From the NCBI RefSeq assembly GCF_932526225.1, contig NC_064042.1, positions 14,025,040-14,085,039 on the forward strand: 60,000 nucleotides of DNA. The letters run 5' to 3'. Positions within the stretch are counted from its first letter, which is position 1; each line of letters opens with the position of its first letter. The position numbers and the translations under genes are program-made. Below, piece by piece: positions 1 through 9,598 of the stretch. Below the pieces are notes generated by a model. That model was given only the letters and a program-made list of their open reading frames with translations. It had not been told where the DNA came from and made no database searches. Source of the stretch: Nematostella vectensis (lineage: Eukaryota > Cnidaria > Anthozoa > Actiniaria > Edwardsiidae).

Positions 1-960
1 ACTCTCATAAGATCTTCAAGCGACTCTCATAAGATCTTCAAGCCTAAATGGCTCGTCACGAAGTCTCCAAGCTCACATAACTCCTCCACGGACATGCATG
101 TCCGCGGCTCGTCACGAAATCTCCAAGCTCACATAACTCCTCCACGGACATGCATGCCCGCGGTTCGTCACGAAGTCTCCAAGCTCACATAACTCCTCCA
201 CGGACATGCATGTCCGCGGCTCGTCACGAAATCTCCAAGCTCACATAACTCCTCCACGGACATGCATGTCCGCGGCTCGTCACGAAGTCTCCAAGCTCGC
301 ATAACTCCTCCACGGACATGCATGTCCGCGGCTCGTCACGAAATCTCCAAGCTCACATAACTCCTCCACGGACATGCATGCCCGCGGTTCGTCACGAAAT
401 CTCCAAGCTCACATAACTCCTCCACGGACATGCATGTCCGCTGCTCGTCACGAAATCTCCACGCTCGCATAACTCCTCCACGGACATGCGTGTCCGCTGC
501 TCGTCACGAAATCTCCAGGCTCACATAACTCCTCCACGGACATGCATGTCTGCTGCTCGTCACGAAACCTCTAATTCCACATTACTCCACGGACATGCAT
601 ATCCGCTGCTCGTCACGAAATCTCCAAGCTCGCATAACTCCTCCACGGACATGCATGTCTGCTGCTCGTCACGAAATCTCCAAGCTCGCATAACTCCTCC
701 ACGGACATGCATGTCTGCTGCTCGTCACGAAATCTCCAAGCTCGCATAACTCCTCCACGGACATGCATGTCTGCTGCTCGTCACGAAATCTCCAAGCTCA
801 CATAACTCCTCCACGGACATGCATGTCCGCGGCTCGTCACGAAGTCTCCAAGCTCGCATAACTCCTCCACGGACATGCATGTCTGCTGCTCGTCACGAAA
901 TCTCCAAGCCTTCGTAACTCCGCACGGCCATGCGTGTGCGCGACTCGTCGCGAAATCTCC
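1..960. repeat. 56-bp tandem satellite
   Basis: About 17 head-to-tail copies of a 56-bp unit (period measured from successive CTCCTCCACGG starts at 81, 137 and so on). Each unit holds the 14-bp palindrome GGACATGCATGTCC followed by a CpG-rich CGCGGCTCGTCACGAA segment. Copies vary at the CpGs (CCGCGG, CCGCTG, CTGCTG), as expected from methyl-CpG decay. The array begins before the window and degrades after about 880. Open frames across it are a side effect of periodicity. It abuts the virus-like element, but I cannot tell whether it belongs to it. Confidence 0.95.
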
Positions 961-1121
961 TAGCGACTCCCCGGTGTCCTGCAAAAGAGAAAAACTAGAA
1001 AACCACGAGATAAGCATCTTCAGGACACCGAGGCTTACGGGGTTTGAACCCGCTACTCAGTCGACCATATAGGCAAAATGTGCATTCCAACAATTGCCTC
1101 AAAAATAGTGTCCCAAATAGC

Positions 1122-1857
1122 TTAACCCGCAGTTCTCCAATATTCAGAGTACTCTGGGACGGCTTTGATGCTGGGAAGACGTCGCGTCACTTCAGCGAGA
1201 GAAAGATCGAGCTTGCAGAGTCCAGGGTAAGGATACAGGACTCGCCCAATAGCGTGAAGCCTCCGCGCGTGCCTCGGAGGCATCCCCATCTCCCTCCTCA
1301 GCCACTCGCTCGTCGTAGGAGCCGGCGTTGAGATCGGTTTCGTGCTCGTCTTCATACAGGCAAGCGCCGTGATCAAGGAGTACCCCGAGTTTCGCTTGTG
1401 CCTGTAATGCCGTGCTTCTTGTTTTCTTTAGGTGTTCGTTGGTACCCTTGATTCTCGAGGCTATGTTGGCCCACGTTCTCTCGGCGCGCTCATCTATGGC
1501 AAGCCCTAATAACACGAAGTCGGCCGTAGAGACGATGCGTTTGCTTAGCAGAAATTCCTGCGTCTCTTGGGTAGTATCCCCAGTTCTACAGGGCTTCAAA
1601 ATCGAGTCGAGGCTGCTTTGAGGCCGCTTTGGTCGTTTTACACGAAGAGCTTCTTTGAGGCCGAGTTCGCCCCGTTCCGTTCCCAAGCGTAGAATCTCTT
1701 CTACGTGAGCCTTCGTCCCCCTGTGAAAAGCGATGTGACCTTCGAGGATCTTTTTGCTCTCTTCCGAGATGGAGGTTTGGGTGCACTGGTCCTGGACTTG
1801 GATGGAAAGCACCATATCTGCTGAAGAATCCCAAGAGAGGTCTTGATCGGACTCCAT
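1122..1857 (-). pseudogene. Element gene A, conserved unknown protein, frameshifted
   Basis: The ATG at 1857 opens a 221-codon frame. It starts with a Ser/Asp/Gln-rich region and passes through a basic stretch (LRVKRPKRPQSSLDSILKP) into a helical middle that includes RAERTWANIASRI. From about 1345 downward the frame turns into low-complexity E/D/A-rich sequence, while the neighbouring minus-strand frame (to 1122) becomes protein-like, with SEWLRREMGMPPRHARRLHA and YPYPGLCKLDLSLAEVTRR. I read this as one gene of about 240 codons with a single indel near 1330-1345. The Trp/Arg-rich C-terminal part looks structured, possibly nucleic-acid binding, but I assign no function. It is the leftmost gene of the element, separated from the next by about 525 bp. 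Confidence 0.55.
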
Positions 1858-2383
1858 TTTGTGGTGAAATGATAGGCACTGTTCGTACTTTGAACGGCGA
1901 AACCACTTGCCGCAGCGGTGAATTCGCTGATGTAATGGCCCGTTTTAGGTAGAAAAACCCCGGTCTGTCAATCACGTGTTTTGTGCAAACATTCCGTAGA
2001 CAATCCGGCGCTGAAGTCGTCTCGTGACGATGTGCGCAATCTAAACGTTTCGAGAACGTTCTGTATGTAGAGTCGTAGAATAAAACCCCTCAAACATGTT
2101 GTTGAGTTGTTGGTGTTGTCGCATTTCGTAGCATACGCTATATACGACCTCCTAACCCCCTCTTGGGTGAAAGAGCTTCGCGATATTCTTCGGGAGGTTG
2201 TGAGAGAGCGAAAACAGCGTGCTCAATCAAACGTAAACAAGCCGGTAATCTAATCACCTTGTGCTAGGACCCGAGGGCCGTGAGAACGAGGAACGTAGAT
2301 TGGACCGCCACCCTACGGAGCGCGGAATAACCGTTTTTCGGCCGTAAATTCAAAGCCGCTAGCGTGGCGTTTAAACCTGAGTT
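1858..2383. other. Non-coding gap inside the element
   Basis: About 525 bp between element genes A and B with no convincing frame on either strand. It is GC-moderate, with no repeat or hairpin that stands out. It could hold the gene A promoter, since gene A starts at 1857 and is read leftwards. Confidence 0.4.
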
Positions 2384-3034
2384 TTACTCGAACACCTCGC
2401 TCCCGAACTCTTCGCGAATTTCTCGCAATCTCTTTTTCATCTTTTCGCGTGTCTCCAGGGACATTCTCGGTGGCCCTTTCTTGCTTTTTTTCTCACGCGA
2501 TGCGAGGACGTGTCGAGCTCTGATAGTGGCCTTGAGCGCGTAGTATCTCTCTTGTTTCCGAAGTATTAGCTGAAACTCTTCGTCTGAGATATGCCCATTT
2601 TGCAGAGCCTTAGAGACCAGCTCGCTGATCGAGTTTTTCTTACTCTCCGCTAAAACCATCGTGTCTTCGTGTTTAGTCACCTTGATCGTAAGATCTCTAG
2701 AGACTATCCCTGCGCCTACGCCCACGACACCGATCAGCCCAGCGATCCCTGCCAGCGGACCGCCGATCAGAACCCCTATCCCACTCAAAGAGACTCCTAC
2801 CCCGGCGCTGGAAAGCGCCCCTGCCGCGATGCCGGATACCACAGATACAGCATGGGTAACGGCAAAGGCGCGCTTATACTTTTTCCGCACCTGTCGATGA
2901 TGCGTTATCTCGTTGTCTAGAACCGCCTGAGTGTCACATATTTTCTTGAGTCGGAAGCTTTGCACGTCGCCGCCGCTGTCCATACAGGGAAGCGAGGGGT
3001 ATATGGCACCACCGCTAACGTCGCTTATTGCCAT
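2384..3034 (-). CDS. Element gene B, predicted membrane protein (intact)
   Basis: An open frame of 216 aa with ATG at 3034. Residues 1-45 are polar. A Tyr/Lys/Arg-rich segment (ITHHRQVRKKYKRA) precedes a long Gly/Ala/Val/Ile-rich hydrophobic region at about residues 60-115, enough for two membrane passes (SVVSGIAAGALSSAGVGVSL, then GPLAGIAGLIGVVGVGAG). The C-terminal 100 residues are charged and helical, ending in a K/R/E-rich tail. The gene lies 16 bp downstream of gene C on the same strand, which suggests co-transcription. Hydrophobic Gly-rich proteins are common virion or membrane-penetration components, but that role is only a guess here. It is one of two element genes without a visible lesion. 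Confidence 0.7.
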   Translation of the reverse strand: MAISDVSGGAIYPSLPCMDSGGDVQSFRLKKICDTQAVLDNEITHHRQVRKKYKRAFAVTHAVSVVSGIAAGALSSAGVGVSLSGIGVLIGGPLAGIAGLIGVVGVGAGIVSRDLTIKVTKHEDTMVLAESKKNSISELVSKALQNGHISDEEFQLILRKQERYYALKATIRARHVLASREKKSKKGPPRMSLETREKMKKRLREIREEFGSEVFE

Positions 3035-3050
3035 GTTTGTTACGTCGGAG

Positions 3051-3728
3051 CTAGGATAGCTCTAATACAAGGCGAACAGGCTTGCCCTTAAAGTCCACCC
3101 GTCTACCGTAGTTATCCCTTATACATATTTGGATACTCGAGAGAAACTCAGAGGAAGTTGCTGCGACACAAAAGGGGATGTCGGGTCCATAGACGACTTT
3201 CTCGTGCGGTCTCCCGCGGGTTTCTAGGCAAGCGAGAACGTCTGAAGGCTCGCCTAAGGAGAGGCATTGCGTGCGATCTACGATATCGCAGCAGATGTAG
3301 AGGGCCTCTATTTTCGGCAAAGCCACCTTAAGTGGGGGTCCCCTCAAGGGCAGTGCGAGGCCCCGCTCCCCCAACTGATTGTCTTTAGCCTCTAGGCCAA
3401 ATAGTGCGCAAAGCTCGGCATTCAGGAACGCAACGCCATTGGACATAAACGCGATTTTCCCGGTGAGGGGATCCAGCTTCGCGGTCAGAATCTTGCTTTC
3501 AGCGCGGTTGATCGTTTCCACGATGGACTCGGCCGTGTGGTGCCCGGCTGGCAGAGTAGCGATGATCGGGAGGGAGGCTATGGTCGTTATCTGATGCTCC
3601 CGCTCGAGATTATACCAGCTGTTAAACAGCGAGCACTGCCGGAGCGCCACGAAGCGTGGGCGCCTTATCGGCCGCTTGAAGTAGAGCGTCTGTTCGCCTT
3701 TGGTGAGCACAGTATGTAGGACCACCAT
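3051..3728 (-). CDS. Element gene C, predicted virion-associated protein (intact)
   Basis: The frame is open from a GTG at 3740; I prefer the ATG at 3728, giving 225 aa. The protein looks globular and beta-rich, with an early LFNSWYNLEREHQI segment, a central IEALYICCDIVDRTQCLSLG segment, and a C-terminus (IQICIRDNYGRRVDFKGKPV) with the rhythm of jelly-roll or receptor-binding virion proteins. No TM or signal peptide. It is divergent from gene D (start at 3771), so the 42 bp between them must hold both promoters or share one. A minor capsid, penton or fibre-like role is inferred from context and beta-rich composition, not from a recognised domain. Confidence 0.65.
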   Translation of the reverse strand: MVVLHTVLTKGEQTLYFKRPIRRPRFVALRQCSLFNSWYNLEREHQITTIASLPIIATLPAGHHTAESIVETINRAESKILTAKLDPLTGKIAFMSNGVAFLNAELCALFGLEAKDNQLGERGLALPLRGPPLKVALPKIEALYICCDIVDRTQCLSLGEPSDVLACLETRGRPHEKVVYGPDIPFCVAATSSEFLSSIQICIRDNYGRRVDFKGKPVRLVLELS

Positions 3729-3770
3729 TGTATTGAACACAGTCCGCCTTCGTGTTTAATAGGACTGAGC

Positions 3771-5246
3771 ATGGATTGGGAAGGCTGGCGGATGCTGAAC
3801 AAGGAGGCGAAAGAGGCGGAAGAGACGAAAAAGGCGGCAACTGCGGCGGGAGCCTCTATAGCCGAACATATCAAACACGCTATAGCCGAACAAATCAAAC
3901 ACGCAAAATCCGGTTTCCCTAGGTCTCTGACCCTCGGGCAAAAGCTACTCTACGCCGTGCCCGCGACCCCCGTGGATTTCACGGCCTCAGACATCACCCC
4001 ACTGCTCACGCAGCTAGAGATACACGTGGCTGAGGACAAATCATTCACGACTAGGGTCCGAGACATATTCAAAGAGATCACGCACTAGTCCGCCAAGGAG
4101 TCTCGCCGGTGGCTATCGGAGGCTACCTATGGGTACTGGCCACAGCAACTCAACTTTGCGGTCTGGTGCGCAACCGCCGGATGCGGGGTGTCCCTAACCG
4201 AACCCGCTTTCGCCACGCTCCCCTCTGTCATCAGGGGATTTCTAAGGTTTCACGTCTACTTTACCACGCGGAGGATACTCCACGAGCTCGGCTCCCCCTT
4301 GCCTGGCGACAGCCCGTTCACGCAAAAAGATAACCCCTACAAGAAAGCCACTTTCGAGCGTCTATGTATAGAGTTCGGTTTGCCGCGTAAGCCGGGCTTC
4401 CGATGGGAAGGCGGGCGGAACCACGGGATAGGCGATGTGTTTGTGTTCTACCCGGGGGAGGGGTATCGCAACGTGCACGTGATCCGTGGCTACGACACGG
4501 CGGCGGACGAGTACCCGAGCCACCTCAATCTGTTTAGCGACGAAGGTGGGACGTACAATAGTGGGAAGCAGGTGGGTTTTATACGCAACGACGACCACGG
4601 GGGCGTGCAATATAGCTGGTTTGCGCCTCCCAAAGTTGAGGGGCTGACAAAAGCAGGGCTAGGAAGACTCGATCGCTCGGTCGGGGCGTTCGTCTTCAAA
4701 GTGCTTGGCGCGCAGGTGAACGTTCGTTCCTTTATCGCCGGGGCCGGTGGGCCGGCCATGGAGGAGCAGGCGGAGTTCACGAAGCTGCTTGAAGACGCGA
4801 TCATAGAAAACGACATCGCTAAAAGCGTGCAAAGGTACCAGTTAGCAGTGCAGGAGGCCAAGGTGAGACTGAGTCTTGCGGTCGCACCAGGAGTGTGGCT
4901 GATGCCGAGCGATCTGGTGATAAACACGCAAAGCGTCGTGGGCTGCAACAATAAACTGCAGAAAGCCACAGACTTCATGACGCTCAGCGCAAACGCTATC
5001 AACACCGAGACAAAGCCAGTCGGTGCTCATAACATGGCTGGTGGGCATCCTAGGGTGCAACAAGTGACCAACGACCGCGGTGTGCGAAGCAAGGCCGTAG
5101 TGCACGCAGAGGGCGCGGCGCCTGCCCCCTCTTCGCGTATGCGCAGCATGACATCGCCCGGACCGGGCGAAAAAAGTGACCACACCGCCTTTAAGGCGGG
5201 GTTGCCGGCACTCACGGTGGCAGCGGCGTATTACTTGTTCCGATGA
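3771..5246 (+). pseudogene. Element gene D, large conserved virion-type protein split by an amber stop
   Basis: The ATG at 3771 opens a frame that stops at TAG 4086-4088. The same frame resumes at once (AKESRRWLSEATYGYWPQQL begins just after the stop) and stays open to TGA 5244-5246. The unit is therefore about 490 codons with one in-frame nonsense codon and no indel. The N-terminus is an Ala/Lys/Glu helix. The middle contains a Trp/Tyr/Cys-rich block, FHVYFTTRRIL, and Gly/Asp-rich segments around 4400-4620. The C-terminal part has an amphipathic helix (QRYQLAVQEAKVRLSLAVAP) and ends in a short hydrophobic segment (LPALTVAAAYYLF). It overlaps the 3' end of the minus-strand gene E by 16 bp. 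The function is unknown; size and position next to the capsid suggest a structural protein. Confidence 0.65.
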
Positions 5247-5943
5247 TTGCTTTGCATTCGACGAACCAAGAACGCGGCTACGGCTAGAATGAGCAGCCAC
5301 GCATTTTCGCCAAGGAATTTCACCGCTTCTCCTGCAGCCTTAAACACGAAGTTCGCGATGCTGCCTACTAGCCCAGGGAAAAGCTCGCCTTGCTTTTTCC
5401 CGATAGCCTTAAGCCCGTTACCGACCCCTCTGGCCACGGAGGAGAGCAACTTGCCGAGCGACGTCACAATGGCCGCGATCGTCGTCGCTACGGCCACCCG
5501 ATAGCGGTGACGGTAAAGCCGTACTTTTTGAAGATGGCTTTGATACGCTCTCTGAGCGGCTTTTGGTTCTCGAGCTCTCGGTTTTCGCGTTCTAGTTCGT
5601 CAATCTCGGATAGCCTTTCCTCGTTGCGCTCACGGGCCTCTTGGCGGCGACTTTCTAACGTGTTACGGTCGTCGATGGTCTCCCTGTCTGTGGTTACCAC
5701 CCCTTGCAGCTCTTGGACTCGTTCTGTTTTCTCCTGGATGACCGCGTCTATCACTGCCATATATCCCATTGCCAGCTTGAAGCCTTTCAGCTTCGCAACG
5801 TCCTGTCGAACGCCCCCGTTCTCATTGAACAGCTGTCTTGGTTTAGTCCAACCTCCTTTGCCGAGGTTGCGAAGCTGTATTACGAACACCCAGAAAGAAC
5901 ACCCAGAACTCCTCTGGGGTTGAAAGCCGAGAGAACTGTTCAC
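5231..5943 (-). pseudogene. Element gene E, coiled-coil protein with C-terminal membrane segment, frameshifted
   Basis: Two minus-strand frames overlap at 5488-5497. The upstream frame (to 5488) reads KPRQLFNENGGVRQDVAKLK and then a long Glu/Arg coiled coil at about 5730-5560 (RRQEARERNEERLSEIDELE). It runs into IFKKYGFTVTAI and stops. The next frame (5497 to 5231) continues with a Gly/Ala/Val amphipathic region and a TM segment (NAWLLILAVAAFLV) with a basic tail. Continuity of hydrophobic character across 5490-5500 points to a single-base indel in one gene. The upstream frame's nominal start (GTG 5943) is doubtful because the same DNA also encodes the start of the opposite-strand capsid gene. 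A long coiled coil plus one C-terminal anchor suggests a virion membrane or scaffold protein; no family was recognised. Confidence 0.6.
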
Positions 5944-7097
5944 CGGGTCACTCTTAACCCGTCGACGGCTTCCCCCGGCGAGACGCTATATGTCCAATGC
6001 TAATCGGAAGGCGTCACGCTTTTGCCTGGCTCCTTGAGGGTCGGTTTCGATCTCTCCATCTCAGACCAAGCAAATAATACCGTCGTGAACAACGTCGGCC
6101 GAAATCTCGTGAGCCGCCTGAAAATCACGTTTGCAGGAGAAACGCTCCAGGACACCAACCGCTACGATGTCTTCAAGACGTATGAGGAACTTCACCTGTC
6201 CAAGGTCGAGAGAGAGGACCGCCTGGAGCAGGGCATACAGTCAGAAAACATGGTCAAGCTTCGCTCCAAGGCTGGCGATAAAGCGGCTAGTAACGCCAAG
6301 GAGAACGCTTTAAACGCCGCCCACGGGGCGAAGTACACCATCCCGCTAGACCATTCTCTGCTGACGGACCACGGTGTACTGTACCCAAGGGCGCTCTCCG
6401 AGGCGCTGCTCTTCGAGATCACGCTCGCAACGGTTGATCAGGTAGTTGTCGGAAGCGATGCTACCAAATTATCCTACGGCATCAAAAATCTAGAGCTTGA
6501 ATACGAAAGCCTGAGGGACGACAACCTCGCCCGGTCTGCAGCCGCCGCCTACCAAAACGGCACAACGTTCTTCTACGAGCAAGTAAACCTCCACAAGACC
6601 TTCGTGATTAGCAACGGGACGGACAGCATAATCAACGAGAGTGTCAACCTGCCGCGAATGTCTATGAGTGGTCTGTTGCTCCTCTTAGTGGAGCCGTACA
6701 CGGCAGGGGCTCGCGACTCTGAGAAGTTCGTGTGCCCCGACATCAAGAGCGTTCGCGTTACAATCGACGGCATGCCAAACAAGGTCTTCAGCCAGGGACT
6801 ACGCCCCACGGATTTCTGGAGGGAGGCGAAAAGGCGGTTCGTCAGCGGCAGCGGAGCGCCTAGTGTCAGCCCCGAGTCGTTCTATGGCGATAGCAAGTTT
6901 GCTCTGTGGATCGACCTTCGAAAGACGGACGACAATGCTATCCATGGGGGCGGTCTCCGATTGGTCAACACCCGCGACGGTGGCATCTCGAGATAAAACG
7001 CACGGCAAGCGGCACAGTTACCGTAAACTGTCACGTGTTTGTGGTGACCGACGCCCAAATGAACCTTATGAACGGACAGCTAGAGTCCGTACAATAA
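5905..7097 (+). pseudogene. Probable double-jelly-roll major capsid protein, broken
   Basis: One plus-strand frame from about 5905 shows a capsid-like N-terminus (LNPSTASPGETLYV) and is cut by TAA 6001-6003. The same frame resumes directly and is open to 6996 for about 330 codons. The final segment (TVTVNCHVFVVTDAQMNLMN) lies in another frame ending at 7097, so there is also an indel near 6975-6990. The central part has features of Polinton-type capsids: VVNNVGRNLVSRLKITFAGE near the N-terminus, a Tyr-rich YDVFKTYEELHLSK helix, and a beta-rich remainder. The combined length of about 395 codons is somewhat short for a Polinton MCP. The start codon is not certain. The neighbouring packaging ATPase strengthens the call. 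The capsid identity is inference from pattern and context; profile or structure comparison would settle it. Confidence 0.6.
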
Positions 7098-7115
7098 TGA
7101 GCACAGTAGTACGGT

Positions 7116-7714
7116 ATGGATCCGAAAAACGTCCTATTTAACGCTCTCATTGTGGGCCCGACGTCATGCGGGAAGCCCCGATTCATAGTGGACCGGCTGC
7201 GCGGCCCTTTCCGGGGCAAGTTTGACTACATCGTACTCGTGTGCCCTACCTTTGTCTACAACAAAACATACGAAGGCTTCGGCGAGGGAGACGATCGTCT
7301 GTTTGTCGTCACGAGGCGGGTCAGATCGACATACTGCTGAGGTTTGTCTCCGCTGTCTTCGGAGGCACTAATACGCTTATCATACTCGACGACTGTGTGG
7401 CCTCAAAAGACGTAAAGAGGCGCTCTGACCAGCTCGTCAACTTGGCGTTCAGCGCGCGCCACGTGGGTATTAGCGTGTGGGTGATCACGCAGCAGCTCAC
7501 CAGCATCACGAAGCCGCTCCGTGAGAACATCGCAGCCTTGGTGGTCTTCTATACCCCGAGCAAGGCGGACATGAAAGTTATCCTGCATGACTACGGCGCG
7601 GAGCTCTCAGAAGAGAAGATGAAAGAGTACATGAAGGCCCTCAAGACGAAAAAGTTCTCGAAGTTAGAGTTTTGCTTGCGTCACCCTTATACCATCGCCC
7701 TAGTTGAACGCTAA
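7116..7714 (+). pseudogene. A32/FtsK-HerA-type DNA packaging ATPase, frameshifted
   Basis: The ATG at 7116 lies 18 bp after the capsid frame. The first frame (to 7340) carries the P-loop GPTSCGK at residues 14-20, followed by KFDYIVLVCPTF. The frame then shifts near 7310-7320 and the next frame (to 7714) carries a Walker B strand LIILDDC, ARHVGISVWVITQQLTSI (a glutamine-containing sensor typical of viral A32-type ATPases), and a C-terminal helical domain. The residue after the P-loop lysine is Pro (codon 7176-7178), where Thr or Ser is needed to bind Mg-ATP, so this copy is disabled twice. At about 200 codons it matches the usual size of Polinton/virophage packaging ATPases, which drive genome entry into the capsid. 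This is the most secure identification in the element. Confidence 0.85.
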
Positions 7715-7773
7715 GCGCAGTAAATCACCGCCCACGAAAACGCATTGATCACACTTGACAACACACGTGTACC

Positions 7774-8288
7774 ATGATGAGCGACGAATACTTTGAGAGT
7801 CTTCTTGAGGGGGGCGCCGCAGACATCGAGTCGTTGGACTGCTCGACGCAGCCAGCAAGAGCAAACTCGCGATTCTCGTAGCCTCGGGGAAGTCGAGAGA
7901 GATGGTAGGCAAGGCCCTGACTCACGACGAAGTCAAACGCATGAGCGCCGAGGAGGTGAGAAAGTACGAGAAGCGATACGAGACCGCTCTAGCCAGCCGG
8001 ACTACAGACGCCCTGGCAGACAGCTTCCTGAAGCTTACGACCAAGCTAGTAGGCATGACGCTGCCGATAGACAGTGTGATCGATCTTCACAATGACCTCG
8101 TGTCCGACTACATCATCAACAACGAGCTCCACACATTGTGCGGAAGCCTGTCTCTACGCTGCGGTCGTTTGATGGCTTTAGCCGTCGGGGCGTTACACGT
8201 AGCACGTCATGTGAACACAAACGGCGTTAGTATGCACGAGGTAGCAGTCGCGGACTCACCAGATGGCGAGTCTGCCATCCCAGAGTAG
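7774..8288 (+). pseudogene. Element gene H, helical unknown protein, frameshifted
   Basis: It follows the ATPase by 59 bp. ATG at 7774 (or 7777) gives MMSDEYFESLLEGGAADIES and then derails to TAG 7879-7881. The neighbouring frame becomes protein-like from about 7840 (SKSKLAILVASGKSREMVGK) and is open to TAG 8286-8288, so a single indel near 7830-7845 is likely. The product would be about 170 codons, soluble and alpha-helical, with a charged middle (AEEVRKYEKRYETALASR) and a C-terminal helical bundle (LRCGRLMALAVGALHVARHV). No catalytic motif is visible. It probably belongs to the same plus-strand morphogenesis cluster as the capsid and ATPase genes. Confidence 0.55.
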
Positions 8289-8823
8289 ACGCTCACTTGA
8301 AAGCTTGCCACTTTTTCAACACCTCAAGGAAGTATTAGTGCTCAGCTCGCGGAATCTGACGAACAAGCTGCGGAACAAACTGCTCATGAACCTGCACGTG
8401 AGAAAGTGGAGAGAATCACGAGCCCCGAACCACCCGCGACCTGACCTAAACACCCTGGACGAGTCGAAGCTGGGAGGCGCTTGGCAAAGTGGAACCGACT
8501 TAACAGAGCGAAGAAAAAAGCTGTGCGAAACTTTGGGTCGCCGGTCGCTAGCGAGTCGCAGGGACGCGAGGGCTATGACAAACACACCAGTCCCGGAAAG
8601 CAACTCTGCTTGGTCGGCTAGCTCGGTTATCGGGGTCGCTGGTCTTCTAGTGTCATTGATCGGCCTCTACACATGTAGGCGGGAGCTAGCTGCCGCGTTC
8701 ACTCGTACACCCACAGCAAAAAGCGACGACGTGACTCCGCCCGCAAATGCACAGCAACCACCGCTTGCCGTTCCGGCGAGCCGACCCGGACAATGCAAAT
8801 CTCGACTGTTAGCCATGGAGTAA
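8263..8823 (+). pseudogene. Element gene I, small single-TM protein, multiply disrupted
   Basis: A 186-codon plus frame exists, but protein character moves between frames. Between about 8345 and 8440 an acidic frame (EQAAEQTAHEPAREKVER) is best. Between about 8455 and 8535 another frame gives a basic RRLAKWNRLNRAKKKA segment. From about 8610 the annotated frame gives a membrane span (SSVIGVAGLLVSLIGLY). I read this as an old gene for an acidic/basic protein with a C-terminal anchor, carrying at least two indels. Its start is unclear because it overlaps the 3' end of gene H. The 186-aa reading is unlikely to be a real product. Confidence 0.35.
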
Positions 8824-8868
8824 GCAGACATTTAAACACGAGAGCCCCACCCATATCCGTATATCGCA

Positions 8869-9071
8869 ATGTCGACGACGCAGCAAAGCAAGATTACAAA
8901 GACCATCACCGACGCCGCAGTCATATCGGCTGGGTTGGGCGCAAGGTCTTGCGCGAAGACTTCAAAGACCCCTCCGCGAACGCCATGAACTACGCAAAAA
9001 TGACTGCCGCCGTTGCGGGTGCTGCCGCTTTGAAGGGTTACCTTGAGGACCAGAAGGTCCTGCCCATGTAG
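8869..9071 (+). pseudogene. Element gene J, very small membrane-associated protein, frameshifted
   Basis: ATG at 8869 opens MSTTQQSKITKTITDAAVIS and then loses sense near 8935-8945. A second frame continues with KDPSANAMNYAKMTAAVAG and a hydrophobic Ala/Gly stretch, ending at TAG 9069-9071. The unit is about 67 codons, with two hydrophobic patches typical of a small virion membrane protein. The longer frame beginning at 8793 is an out-of-frame extension and probably not genuine. Confidence 0.4.
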
Positions 9072-9129
9072 TCTTGTGTAGGCCCTGTATTAGACTCGTG
9101 TTCACGTACACAGCATCACACACTACTCG

Positions 9130-9553
9130 ATGGCCTCCATCGCAATTTTGGTTGGTGGCGCCGTCCTAAACGCGACTGCATTCGTTGGTGGCAACTACCT
9201 CGCAAAGTTCCTGTCGTACGATGAGAGCCCTGCCTTAGCTGAGAAGGGGAGGCACGACAAGGCCCTCGAGAAATACCAACGAGACTATGGACGCTACCAA
9301 CAGCGGCGACAAAAAGTCCTCGATTGGCAAGCGCAAAGTCGCGAGAGGGGCCCTTGCGAAGCAAAACTTCACCGACACTGACTACGTGATCAAACTCTAC
9401 AACCAGACCCGACCAAAACAATCCCTGTAGTCGATGCGGGCTCCTGAGCTGTCCGACTACTACATCCCCAGCAAAACGCAGAAGAACGCCGAGTTGGCGT
9501 ACATTTGCGCCGGCTCTCTCGCCATTGGCTACACAGCTAGCGGCTTGCTGTGA
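9130..9553 (+). pseudogene. Element gene K, N-terminally anchored helical protein, frameshift plus stop
   Basis: ATG at 9130 gives a hydrophobic Gly/Ala N-terminus (MASIAILVGGAVLNATAFVG), likely a membrane anchor. A charged helix follows (HDKALEKYQRDYGRYQQRRQ). Near 9300-9320 the sense moves to another frame (ALAKQNFTDTDYVIKLYNQT), is cut by TAG 9428-9430, and resumes in the same frame (APELSDYYIPSKTQKNAELA) to TGA 9551-9553, ending in a second hydrophobic stretch. Two lesions in about 140 codons. The function is unknown; the architecture suggests a virion or membrane-tethered protein. Confidence 0.45.
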
Positions 9554-9598
9554 TCTAGATCTAGGCGGCCTTTTTCCACACTGCGCGTATGCACAAAG

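Noticed and set aside
1-900. p53-family response elements in GGACATGCATGTCC
   Set aside because: The half-sites do not satisfy RRRCWWGYYY; only a palindrome is claimed.
486-1072. Open frames of 65-87 codons in the left satellite
   Set aside because: They follow the 56-bp repeat and occur on both strands; no independent protein signal.
1030-1100. tRNA-like T-arm (GCGGGTTCAAACCCCG on the minus strand) within about 71 nt
   Set aside because: The acceptor ends pair only partly (GAGGC/GCCTC) and no proper D-arm or A box is seen; at best a tRNA-derived fragment.
8793-8868. Upstream extension of element gene J
   Set aside because: It precedes the better ATG at 8869 and is in a different frame from the protein-like start.
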